From: Trebouxia sp. TZW2008 | Taxonomy: Eukaryota; Chlorophyta; Trebouxiophyceae; Trebouxiales; Trebouxiaceae | Length of the DNA: 64,000 bases | Reading direction: 5' to 3' | Assembly: GCA_002118135.1 (NCBI GenBank) | Contig: BDIU01000338.1 | Location: 191-64,190 of the forward strand | In this document: piece by piece, positions 1 to 10,455 of the stretch | How the letters are laid out: every line of letters starts with the position of its first letter | Position numbering within the stretch: the stretch's first letter is position 1 | Notes under the pieces: model-generated | Database searches by the model: none | Told to the model about the DNA's origin: nothing | The model's input: only the letters and a program-made list of their open reading frames with translations | Made by a program: the position numbers and the translations under genes

Positions 1-1191
1 GCTGAGTCAATGCTTGCTGCTCATCTACATCTTGCTCTGCAACTGGTGCGTCAGATGATTTGAAAATGAAAATTCGTGTATATGCCAGGCCTACACAAGA
101 AACTAAATCAGCCAACGGCGGTACAGCAGTAACCGCCGCTTCGAGCCGGTAGTCTGCTTGTGCACTGCAGGTCAAAGCTGATCTAGCAGAGCATGCCATG
201 CCTTAAAGCAGCGGCCGTATGGCCATGCTCCGCAATTCGACCTGTTATGTGCAAGTTTGGGACCAGTTCATTTGTATGCATGCCAAAAGGTCAGATGCCT
301 CATTGTCTGAACAAATTACTCAACCTGATTTGTCGCCTATTGTCTGACAAGCGGAGAAAAAGCACCTCAATCCTTGCCCTCGAGATTCATCACACTTTGA
401 AACACATTGCGAAATGAGTGGCAAGACAATCTGGGCTTGATACCAGACAGAAACCACACTAAAAAACAGTGGTTTTTAGTAGTTGTTTGTTACTGTAACA
501 GAACAGGAGGAGTCAACACAAGCAAGACGGTGCCAGCAGTCCATAAGTGCTCAAAAATGAACAAGTCATTTCAAACCCACTCATTGCCGTCCGGCTCAGG
601 CAGGCTTAAAAGATCGCTGTGCAAGCTCGTAGGGACTGTCTGAAGACTTCTCATGTTGCAATTAAAAGAAGAAGATAACAAATGGATCCCAGACATGCTT
701 TTATGCTCACTGGCCAGCCACACAGGCTGCTAGCATCAGGCTTTTGACAGCTAGCAGCAAGTGTCATCAGCTGAAATGATATTGTGACAACAAGTCTTCT
801 GCTGTTGACATGTTGCTGTTACTGCTGAACCTGTTCCACATGCATGTTGAAAAGTGATCTCGCACAACATTGCGTGCACCCCCGTCAACAATTGTCATCG
901 CACCAAACTCTGCCATGTTGAGGTATCAAAAGTCGCAACGAACTGAAGCACTTGTTTTCTGGATGTGCTTAATCAACACTTCCAGCGACAGTCAGCTTTG
1001 ATCTGAATGCAGAGATATTGAACTGGTGCAGATCATTGGAATACTGGCTTGCCTGCATGTCCCGCCACTGCATGATTGCATACCTGTATGGTTGTCTGCA
1101 ACCATCAGAGCATCAGAGCATGGCGTTTTCCGGACCTTGCTCTTCAGTGCAGTTGTAGAAGTCTTCTTGAAGTACAACAACCAAGTAATCA
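1..1191. other. Non-coding stretch downstream of the CBP60-like gene
   Basis: Only short frames without domain signal or convincing splice structure are present. It lies beyond the stop codon of the minus-strand gene ending at 1192, so its right part probably contains that gene's 3' UTR. I see no repeat, RNA gene or transposon in it. Confidence 0.5.
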
Positions 1192-4100
1192 TCACAGCAT
1201 CAGAGCAGCATTTCCAACCAGAAATCCGTATGCAAGCTGGCCATCTTGATTCTGCCACAACTGCGGCCTGGCTACTTCAGCTTCTTCCGATGCATTTGGA
1301 AGGCCCAAAGCATCACCGCCCTTTGACTTGTTAAATGGACACACTCTGTCTGACTGCAGCTGTGGCCATTGTTGCAACATGCTGCTTTTCAGCAGGTTGG
1401 CAGGCTGTAGATTGGGGACCAGGCTAGACAAACAGTACTGCGGGGGGCCCACAGCTGAATTTACACATTCTCTTGCTTCAGAAATGAAAGCTGAACTTGA
1501 GTCATTATTGTGCTGTGAAAGCGGGTAGGTCAAGCTCTGGGTTGGGGGGTCCTGGACAGGGTCTATGGCAGTCAGAAGATTGAATTCTTGCTGAGTCAGG
1601 GATGGCAATGAAATGGAGTTGTAGTTGTGGGTGCTTGAGTTGACTCCTGTTGTAGCAGCCGGGCTTGAGGGGTCAAATATACCTGCAGCATTGCACAGAA
1701 CAGTAAATGCGGCCCAAGTGATGTCAAATATGCTGTCATCTGTTGACAACCTGAATTACACTGTTTGACTCAAGCTCAGAGCAAAGTAGAAGTCAAGTAG
1801 CAGCTGCAGGTTGTTGAGGCGCTTGGCAGCTTTTGAACAACACATCCTTATGACTACAATCATTTGGTAATATCTGTGCAGATGGTACTCATCAACACCC
1901 AGCTCAAGTGTGGACGTTACATCTCTGCAACTCTCACGTTGAGCAACAGACATGCTTTCAATTTCTTGAACTAGCTTGGGGCACTTGCGCAGTGTTGTGC
2001 TTACCTTTCTGCATGATGTTTTGAATGCTGTACAGCGTTTCAGCTTGGTCAGTGGTCAGCAAGCTTTCTGTAGGTTTGGACATTGGAGCAGCAATCTCTG
2101 CTGAGAGCTGCAGATCATGTGAGCTGCCACTTGCAATACCTGTCAGCTGTGCATGAGGCACAATGCCTGGCTGTCTCAAAAGGTTGGCAATGTTCCCTGC
2201 CTGATTTGGAAACCTGCACAGCAGCAAGCTTGCTTGAGCTATATTTGGTGAATTGGCCACACTGATGCTGACATTCAGGCAATGCTGCCAATGCCAGCTG
2301 AAGACAGCCTTTCTGAGAGACCTGCAATGCACTGCGCAGATCAAGCTCCCTCTACTTTGCAGTGCTGAGCACAGCACATGGCTATGCATGACGCGTTTCA
2401 CACCTTTGCTTTGTATGCATTGCATAACAACTAGAAATATCAAGAGCCGAGGAAGTGCCCCAAGGCATATTGATGATGATGAGATGAGCAGATCCTGAAT
2501 AATGCTGTGTGCATAGTGTGCAGTGTGCTGGAATACCTGGCTAGCTCTTGCAGAATTTGCAGGTCAGCATCAGGATAGCTGGCATCAGGTGCGAGCTTGT
2601 GAGGCGATTGCTCATGTGAGTCCTGGTGAGTTTGCATTCTTGCTGGAGGCGCAGCAGACAGCCAAAGTGGGCTGGAAGATGAAGCATTCGTCGCAGTTTC
2701 TGAGTCAGGACTCCAGTATGAGGCGTATTGATTCATGGGAATCATGTCAGGTGGGAAATGAGAGGCTTCTGAACAGGAAGCGACTGCTGAGGATGGCTCT
2801 TGATCAGGTGAATCATTGACTGTTGCATTTGAGGGCTGAAAAGGGGGAATTGGGTCAGCTGAAAGGTGTGAGACGTCTGGGCATGCATTGGAAAGATGAG
2901 CTTCATTGATGCTGAAAATGGATTGGTCACTGTTCAAGTGTTTGAAGGTGGGACTTGGGCTTGCAAGCGCTGGCTGAAAGACCTTGTCAGCGCCAAGCAT
3001 ATCTCCTGCAGCCAACAAAAATCAGCTTGCTGGCAGTGTGTTTCATGCTGTAAAATGGTCTTCTGCTACGCCACATGCATAGACATGAGCTGAACTTGCT
3101 GCAGGCAGAAGCTAATTTGACAATGCAAGAGTTGAATTAAATCCAAAGCCGCTGGCAGCTTGCGTTCACCATATGAAAGCGTCTAGGAAGCTATGCTGCT
3201 GCTGTCAGTAACAGTTGCTTTTTGATAGTGCATGCGCCGTCAATATGCACTAAAGGGCTTGTGGTTTTTGCAGGTATTGCAGCAACAGGCCAAGCTGGTA
3301 GCATTCCTTGAAGCAGTTTAGACCTTAAACCCTAAACCCTAAACCGGCCCTCATAAACCTTATTATATTCTGCTCAACCAGCATCACTCGCTACACTTGC
3401 AGTAAGGGTTTGCGCTGCACAGGTATGGTTGAGCAAGCATGGCAACATGCGCACAGATGCATCACAGTACCAGGACAACCAGGACAAGACTGCAAAATTT
3501 CTGGTTGACAACAGGTGGATGTATTATCAATACAAGCTTTCTTGAAAGATGTGCACCCGTTTGCAGATCCAAGAGCTGCCCTGGCAGTAATTCTTGCCAC
3601 ACTATGTTGTCAGCCAGTGCAGGCAGATCATCATCAGGAACAGCAGTCATCACACAAGGTCCCTGCATGCAGCAGGAACAGCAGTATCACTCATCGTCAC
3701 AAGCTATAGGTGCCGAAGAGTTTCTTGACTGGGAGTCAAACAGTCCTGCGAGCATGAGTGCAAAACTGAACACAGACAGCTCATCAGATGGCAGCATGCA
3801 TAACAGGACTGTATTGCGTTTCCAGGCAACAAGTGCCAGACCTGCATGTTGTCATCAGCATGTTTAGTCACCAGCAGGTCCGCTGCTGCATCCAGCATGT
3901 CTGCTTGATGTCTTGGGCGCTTGCTGCCACATGGGCTGTCTGGACTTGAGCCAGCTCTCTTGTTCAGGCTTGAAGCTGGCTGGTTTGTGCCAGTCGACTT
4001 TCCTTGCATTTGCTCAGGTAGTGGTGCCAACAACTCCGGTGGGAACAGGAGTGTCTGATGTTGTACATCTTCTGTGACCTGCAGCAATCAGCAAGGTGAC

Positions 4101-7100
4101 TGCCTCCTTAGCTGGAATGACTCAATTGAAACAATCTTGGCGGTTTGGCGGATGTTGCATGTCAACCATGATAGCTGTGCTGCTGTCACTTAGTCGGGTC
4201 TACATGCATGCACTCAACCGCCTTGCTGATTGGAGCGTCCAGCTGCACAAACATTAAGACTAGACGCAGCATTTCTTGCGTGCAGGCGTTTTGGTAGATT
4301 TGCCCTACCTGTTCTACAGAGGGCAGGCTCTGCATTTGTGGTACATTGGGTTCACAAATTGCAGGAAGCACCATCCAGCCGGGATGTCCAGGCTTGAACC
4401 ATTGCTGCTCAGCCAATTGCCTTGATCCTTGTAGCAGATCAGGATCCAGGTTTGCAATGTTTGTGAAATCTTTAAGGATGGGGCACTCTGCATCAAGGTA
4501 GGATGCGACTCTGGCGCAGCCTGTACACGCACTACAAGTGTTACATTGCATGCATGACTGTTCGCATAGCTATGCAGCGTTGCAATCGTAGTCCACAAGT
4601 CTTGCCGAGCTGGCTTCTCTACATGTGAACAGAGCACTCTGCAGATGCAGCTATAACGCTAGGACAAAGTTTGCTGATCATCTTGCAACACCAATTATGA
4701 ATGAGCCTGATATGGCAAATGGCACAGGCGCCTCTTTCTGACCAGCATTGTGCACCTGAGCTCCATCAGATCATAAGCAATTATGACGGGCAGTACTTGT
4801 CAACATGCTGACCTATGACTTTGGATATATGCACTCTGCCATACTTGCCAGGTGTATCACAGTGCCAGGCCGCTGTCAGCACAAAAGATCCTGGGTTTGC
4901 AATCTTTTGGCACAGCTCGCTAGGCATGAGCAGTAGCAGCATCCCAAGGTTTGCAGAAACATCCACAAACAGCAACAAGGGTCAGCATGCTTACCTAAGG
5001 CTTTGGCCATGTCCACTCTGCCATGCTTGCAAGCATCAAACAGTGCCAGGCCACTGTCAGAACAAAAGCTACCGTGTCTGCCGCCCTTTGGCACAGCTCG
5101 CCAGGCATGTGCAGTGGCAGCATCCCAGGGTTTGCAGAAACATCGGGCAACAGCAAGAACTGGCTTCTGACCTAGGGCTTTGGCCATGTCCACTCTGCCA
5201 TGCTTGCAAGTATACAACAGCGCCAGGCCTTTGTCAGCACAGAACACCCTGGGTCTGCTGTCCTTTGGCACAGCTCGCCAGGCATGTGCAGTGGCAGCAT
5301 CCCAACCACGCACTAACTTAAGCAGCCTTTGGACTGATCTGGTTCTTTGTGGTGTTTGATCACACCATACCAGCAGCTTCTGAAAGTCTTCAACTGCATT
5401 GTTCACACAGATGGTATGGTGTTATGACAGGTCCACAAGCAAGTGGCATGTGCAGTGGCAGCATTCCAGCCTCGCTCCAACTTGAGCAATGTCTGCACTG
5501 ATCTGGTCCTTTGTGGCGCTTGGTCACAGCATGTTAACAGCTTCTGGAAGTCCCTGACTGCATTGCCATCACAGCAAGGAAATGTTGTAAGCAAAGATTG
5601 TAACAAGGATGAAAGCAAATGGCAGGTGACTTTTTCAGACTTGTGTGCAGAACTTTGATGCAGAGGTCACACCAAGGCCACAAGTTGCACTGCAGACAGC
5701 ACTCATGACAGCTGACATGACCATTGTGAGCAGCTGTGCCCATTTTTTGTCAGTTAAACACCACATTTGGTACTGCGTGATAGCTGACAGGCGGGCTGGC
5801 TCATGCGTGATAGCAGATAGGAAGGCTGACGCAATCTCTTGTGGACAGGCAGATTGCATCGAGCACAACACTGCACACATGCAAGACAAGCGAAGTAGAC
5901 TTTGCTGTTTGGAAGCAAGTGAAAGATGCTCAAGACTTGCTCACTTGTGTTGACACATGGCATCTGGTCTGTGAAGTCTTGTAGTAGGTTCATGTCTCTG
6001 TCATCAGACCATGCCAGAGCTGTTGTTTGCAGGTCTTTCAGCTTTGCTGCAGTCTCTTTGCCAACAGCCTCAAGTTTGCCGACTGGGTCAGTGAAGAAAG
6101 GAATGTCAGGCTTGCGGAAGGTTGATCTGACAGTCATTAGCTGCAGATTGTATACCAGTCAGAGGAAGCTGCAGATTGCTTGAGACCCAACAGAAATGCC
6201 ATAAATGAAATGTGACAAACCCAGACAATGACTCTGCCTTGGCTGCAGAGCCACATCCATTGTTGTTGAACAAACCACATCAACAGCGGCCCTTGTATAT
6301 GTATGCAATTCACACAAGCATACATTGTCATCAGCAATTGCCATGACCACGAAACATACAGTTCTGTTGTATGCATGACCAAGCTGTCTTGCCCGCAGCA
6401 TCAAAAGCTGCAACATCAAGTGGGGTGTCAAGCTGTCTTCATGAAATCAAGTGCATCACTCAAACTGTTTGCTCCATCTCCGTTTCTGGCTGCATGTGTA
6501 CCTAAAGTCAGCAGCAGCTCACCACAAAGCCCTCTGACACCAAGGGTGGAATGGTTGCAATTGATTCACCCTCTGAACTGACAGCCCGGATCAACAGACT
6601 CATCAAGGGCTTGCGGCCAGCCATAAGCGCCTCAGAGCTGTCTGCACAGGCACAACCAACAGTTCTGCTGTTTTCGTTATGATCTGAGAACTGACTGCAT
6701 GCAGCATTGCTTTGCATGTCCAGTCTGTACTAGATAGTTGTATATATGGCCAAGTTGGTGCGCTCCCAGGGCTGGCCGCTGCATTTTGGCAGCATGGAAA
6801 CAGATATTGCTGACATGGACCGGAGCGAGAATATTTGTTACCTGTGACTGCTAGCTTGGACAGCAGTATTGAAGGCGTGTACATGGGTAATGTCACACAG
6901 TTTGTTTGCTTGTGTTGGCTGTCACTGCTTCTTAGTAACGGCTGTTCCTGCACAGCATACAAGCAACCGTTTACAAGAGCAGTCTGTTCTCAAAACTGGC
7001 CAGGAGGCAAGACCCTTGTGACAGGCAGATAACACACTAAGCTGTTACAAAAGCTAATGCTTCAACACTGCTGGCATGACCGCATGATGCAAACTCTCAT

Positions 7101-8954
7101 TCCTTGATAAAATAGGTCATGCACACCCTCAAGTATCAAGCATTGAAGCACGTATGCTGCTAGTCCCAGTGGCAAAAATGCAAGTGCATGCCGTGGGCTA
7201 ATGTTGTGATCACACATGCAGCAGCAGATATCAGGACCATACATCTTTGTTGACAGACAGACTGCATGTCTGCATAAGGCTCGGATCTTCAAAAGGCTCC
7301 TTGCCATTGTTGAGTAGCACTTGGTATGCTCTGCTGTCCAGCAGGCTAATCTGCAAAAGCATTGCCACATGTGTGTGCTAAGAAGAATGACTGACAATGA
7401 GGGGTGAACTTGACTTGCCTGTCGTGGCTGTTGAAATACTAGCATCACAGAGTAACATGGCTGAATGCAATTATCACACGATGCATTATACCGACTATAC
7501 TGCATTATGCCATGCTGACTGTGAGGTTGGATGGAGTCAAGCTTGCTGATCAGATGCAAATGCACCCCGACCTACAAATATTAATGATGCCAGAAAGCAG
7601 CTCAGCTGTCACAGGACTGCCCAACGCTGATTGTGGAAATCGACCGTTCCGAACTTGATGACCACATTGAAATGCTTCCTGACCCGCAAGTCGATGCCAG
7701 AAAGCAGTCCAAATGCAACAACACAGCCTACTGCTAACTGTGAGGTCAACGATCATAACCTGGCTCATCATTGTGAGGTGCAGACTGCCCTGCAAATGAA
7801 TGCCAGAAAGCAGCTCAAATGCACCAACACTGCGTCATGCTGACTATGACACCGAGTCTTGATGGCCACATTGAAATGCACCCTGACCTGTAAATGGATG
7901 CCAGAAGGCAGTTCAGCTGCCGCGAGATTGCCTAACAGTGACTGTCAAACTGAGTTTTGATGATCATATTGACTTGCTGATTACATGCAGATGCACCCTG
8001 ACCTGCAAATGAATTCCAGAAAGCAGCTCAGATGCCACAGGAGTGCCTGCAGCATCCACTAGCTGTGCATACAGGTCCGCTCCACAGCGGCTTCTGAGGT
8101 TCTCAAAAGCTATGTACTTGCTGTCCATGTGCTGGTGACATGTCTTGTTAGGGTTGTACTGGCACAGCTTGCAGTCTGGGTCATTACACGCAATGTTCCT
8201 GCAAACAGCATTGCTTTTTGAGCTGAATGCAGTGCTGTGCACACACGATAGGAAGCCCTATTTATGCATACATAAACGGTGAAACATTCACAAGCTAGCA
8301 GCAGCATTCCACAGCTGGCTATGGCTCAAGCTACATGCAAGTTGCCACTGCAATGCGTTTCATGAATGCAGCGTTGCTGTGACAGTTGCACAGCTCACAA
8401 GATAACTTGATTTTGCCATCGCACATAGCTGGAAAATTGTGTAGCCATATGCAAAAGCGTGTCACCTGCATTCATGTGCCAGTAGTAATTGCCACCCTTG
8501 ACCTATTGCTGGTCTTGTGCTTGCTAGGTCGTCAATCAAATGGGCAACTGTTTTCGCAACAGCGCGTCGAACATGCGTGGCTTCCAGGCCTAGGGCATTG
8601 GCCAGAAATGGCACCATCTGCATGATTTGGTTGTGAGACACAAGGTCCTGCAACACCAGGGACAGTGGTGAGAGCATTTATCGTCTGCTGCTTAGAGCCT
8701 TTGTTTTGTGTGCAGATGTGCTGCGTGCTTGGGCTGGCGTTAACAAGGCAATATGCCGGTCTGCAAGGATCAACGGGCTTACTGTGGCGATGCCTGCGGT
8801 CTCGTGCCGACACGCGAAATCGAAGTCGCTGAGAGGCGTCATCTGACTGCTTTGCTTCACAGATTTTGCATGCATCACCGCTTTAGCACAAAAAGTCTCT
8901 GGTTACCTCGATGCCATCGTCAGCAACATAGGCTGCCCTGCCACGAGCTTCCAT
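1192..8954 (-). CDS. CBP60/SARD1-like calmodulin-binding-family protein, 13 exons, about 939 aa
   Basis: Exons with matching phases: 8954-8907, 8647-8466, 8198-8003, 7350-7243, 6947-6842, 6641-6523, 6140-5945, 5393-5172, 4520-4309, 4078-3842, 2973-2537, 2213-2005, 1739-1192. Residues about 110-390 follow the CBP60 order. First comes a beta region with a LVDAAGTPV stretch and ISLLDSRAYQV. Then EQPLL, then TDSSEALMAGRKP (compare TDNSSW..SRKF), then FTDPVGKLEAVGKETAAKL (compare LDDEVWRLEKIGKDG). Next are NTIEDFQKLL (compare NTVQDFL) and GWDAATAHAW (compare the W-E-x-T-x-x-HA core). An unusual Cys motif, CNDPDCKLCQYNPNKTC, precedes this near residues 81-97. A bipartite-like basic stretch ending GSKRPRH lies near 503-520, and the last ~400 residues are Ser/Pro/Gln/Asn-rich. 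In land plants this family comprises calmodulin-regulated DNA-binding regulators. The nuclear role here is inferred, and a calmodulin-binding site is not evident by eye. The start is the ATG in a CpG-rich region with a clean donor; upstream exons are possible. Confidence 0.6.
3325..3345 (+). repeat. Short interstitial plant-type telomere repeat
   Basis: The run TTAAACCCTAAACCCTAAACC contains consecutive CCCTAAA heptamers, the complement of the TTTAGGG repeat of plants and many green algae. It lies inside an intron of the CBP60-like gene, not at a chromosome end. Confidence 0.7.
4800..5570 (-). repeat. Tandem duplication of the CBP60-like W-x-AATAHA exon
   Basis: On the minus strand the module encoding WDAATAHAWRAVPK and GRVDMAKALG occurs at about 5306-5172 (in the chosen exon), 5131-4998 and 4958-4815. 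The last copy has in-frame stops. A further copy of the exon's first half (DFQKLLTCCDQAPQRTRSV) starts at 5557 with the same acceptor phase as the exon starting at 5393, but lacks a clear donor. The unit is about 173 bp. The 5393-4876 interval stays open through two repeat units, so an isoform carrying two modules is conceivable. Confidence 0.65.
7553..8050 (-). repeat. Degenerate tandem copies of the CBP60-like exon 3 end plus its donor
   Basis: The end of exon 3 (GGAATTCATTTGCAG then GTCAGGGTG) recurs three to four more times downstream in the intron, near 7553-7620, 7680-7710, 7780-7830 and 7870-7930. Each copy keeps the 'ccagaaagcag' and 'cctg(a)cctgcaaat' words. Only the copy at 8003 closes an intact reading frame. 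Confidence 0.6.
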
Positions 8955-9663
8955 TGCAACTTCTGCAGAGCTTACAAACACTGCTTTCGTGCGCCTTCAT
9001 TGCCTTGGCCTTCTCAATCACGTACAAAAACACGATGCTGAAGCAATTGCGTCTGTTGGCACGAGCCAGTGTCGACCAGTGCGTGACTGCAGTTAAGCTT
9101 GATGTACAGATGATCAAGTTACCTGCTGTGCCCGATTTGATGCCAAACGTGAACTTCATTGGATTACACCGACGCGTCATTGATAATCATCACGGTCCGC
9201 GGTACACGTCACGGTATCATCGTTCGCACACAAGCAACGTTGGCAGTTCTTTGCTAGAGATGGAATTTGAATGGGAGCTAACGACTGGAAAGTCTCGATT
9301 GATCTCCCGATGCAATGTCATAAAGTATTGCATGTGGTTGCCAGACTTTGTCATCACTTGTAGGCGATTGTTTGTTAGTTCCGCCACACGCGTCAGCTGC
9401 TGCCATAAGTCCTGGTTCATCAACGACGACATTCGGCACGTTTTTGCTGCCATCAAAGGCCTGCTCGCTAACGTGCACATTCTCAATGCATGATGCTCTC
9501 CTCATGCTTTGTGAATCACTGCACTGTGATCATCACATGCAACCGTTGCCAGTCAGGTGGGCCAGCTTACACAAAATGCAAGTACGATGCAACGAAGGCG
9601 TGGCATGAGCGTTCATCATGACTTGCAAGATTGCGCACGCACAGCGCTGTTCCTGCAAGCACA
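8740..9663. promoter_or_regulatory. CpG-rich 5' region of the CBP60-like gene
   Basis: CpG dinucleotides are visibly denser here than in the gene bodies. The region spans the predicted first exon (8954-8907) and about 700 bp upstream. A minus-strand ATG frame at 9505-9278 (starts MRRASCIENVHV) has a plausible composition and could be an upstream exon or uORF, but I found no splice solution joining it to the gene. The long plus-strand frame across the region looks like its antisense shadow. Confidence 0.4.
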
Positions 9664-9894
9664 ATGCAAATGATTCACATAAAATTCCTAGGATGTGAGC
9701 TGACTGAACGTTCAGAAGCTCTACTTGAAAGCAAACAGCAGCAGCAGCAGCAGCAGCAGCAGCTGTTACTGATGAGCTGGGACAGTATTGATGGTTTGAA
9801 GAGGCAGCTGCACTCACTGGCAGTAAAGCGGTCGATGTCATCCATAGATGTACCAGCTCGTACAGCATCTGGTGCACGCAAAGTACTGCTGTGA
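9664..9894 (+). CDS. Possible small ORF with a nine-Gln tract
   Basis: An ATG at 9664 opens about 76 codons with a polyglutamine run encoded by nine CAG triplets (9736-9762). A tail containing SWDSIDGLKRQLHSL and KRSMSSID follows. The composition is plausible for protein but no family is recognised. It may be an isolated exon, a small gene or a chance frame around the CAG repeat. The opposite strand gives poly-Ala and poly-Cys frames, which look less likely. Confidence 0.25.
   Translation: MQMIHIKFLGCELTERSEALLESKQQQQQQQQQLLLMSWDSIDGLKRQLHSLAVKRSMSSIDVPARTASGARKVLL
9736..9762 (+). repeat. (CAG)9 microsatellite
   Basis: Nine uninterrupted CAG units are read directly. It is the longest perfect triplet tract noticed in the window. 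Confidence 0.9.
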
Positions 9895-10455
9895 GACTGC
9901 ACAAACATGTGCGCTCCAATGCAATGCAAAGAGTTTTGTTGCAACTAGGATGTACACCAGTGTGTCATCACAGGCCTTTGCAGTCGTGCGCAATTGAACG
10001 TTTTACTGAAGCTCTGAGCCGTTGGCCTTGTGCGACAACATTTCTGGACCAGCCGAAATGATGACTTGTCTGAGAGCAGCAAGCGCTGGCCAGGACTTAC
10101 TTGCGCATGTAAAGCTATGCATGCAATGAGCTAACAGTGCTCTACATCTGTTTACACTGCGGTCGTTTGACATAAGCTACATAGCATGGCATCGCTGATT
10201 ATACAATGTGAACAAACCAAAGCTGCTGCCGTACCATGATCAAGCATTCACTTTGACTGGTGTCATCAGGTTGCTTTTAGATGCTGAGCTAAATCATACT
10301 TCTGAACTGCTGTAGCCTGCCTACTTTTTATTGCTTGAATCATATTTGACTGCAAATTCATTGGGGTCTTGATCACACATCATTCAGTACTCCTTCAGAA
10401 TTCTCTCACTCAAGATCTCATCTGTTCAGTCTTGACCATTCATTGCAAACTCTGT
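9895..10455. other. Intergenic stretch between the CBP60-like and CVNH genes
   Basis: No exon-like frame with splice sites was found. It lies downstream of the CVNH gene stop and upstream of the CpG-rich region of the CBP60-like gene, so it probably holds a 3' UTR and spacer. Confidence 0.4.

Noticed and set aside
8753..9493. 246-codon plus-strand open frame
   Set aside because: It overlaps the phase-supported first exon of the minus-strand CBP60-like gene. It shows no domain, has His/Cys/Leu-rich antisense-like composition, and lies in a CpG-rich region where stops are scarce.
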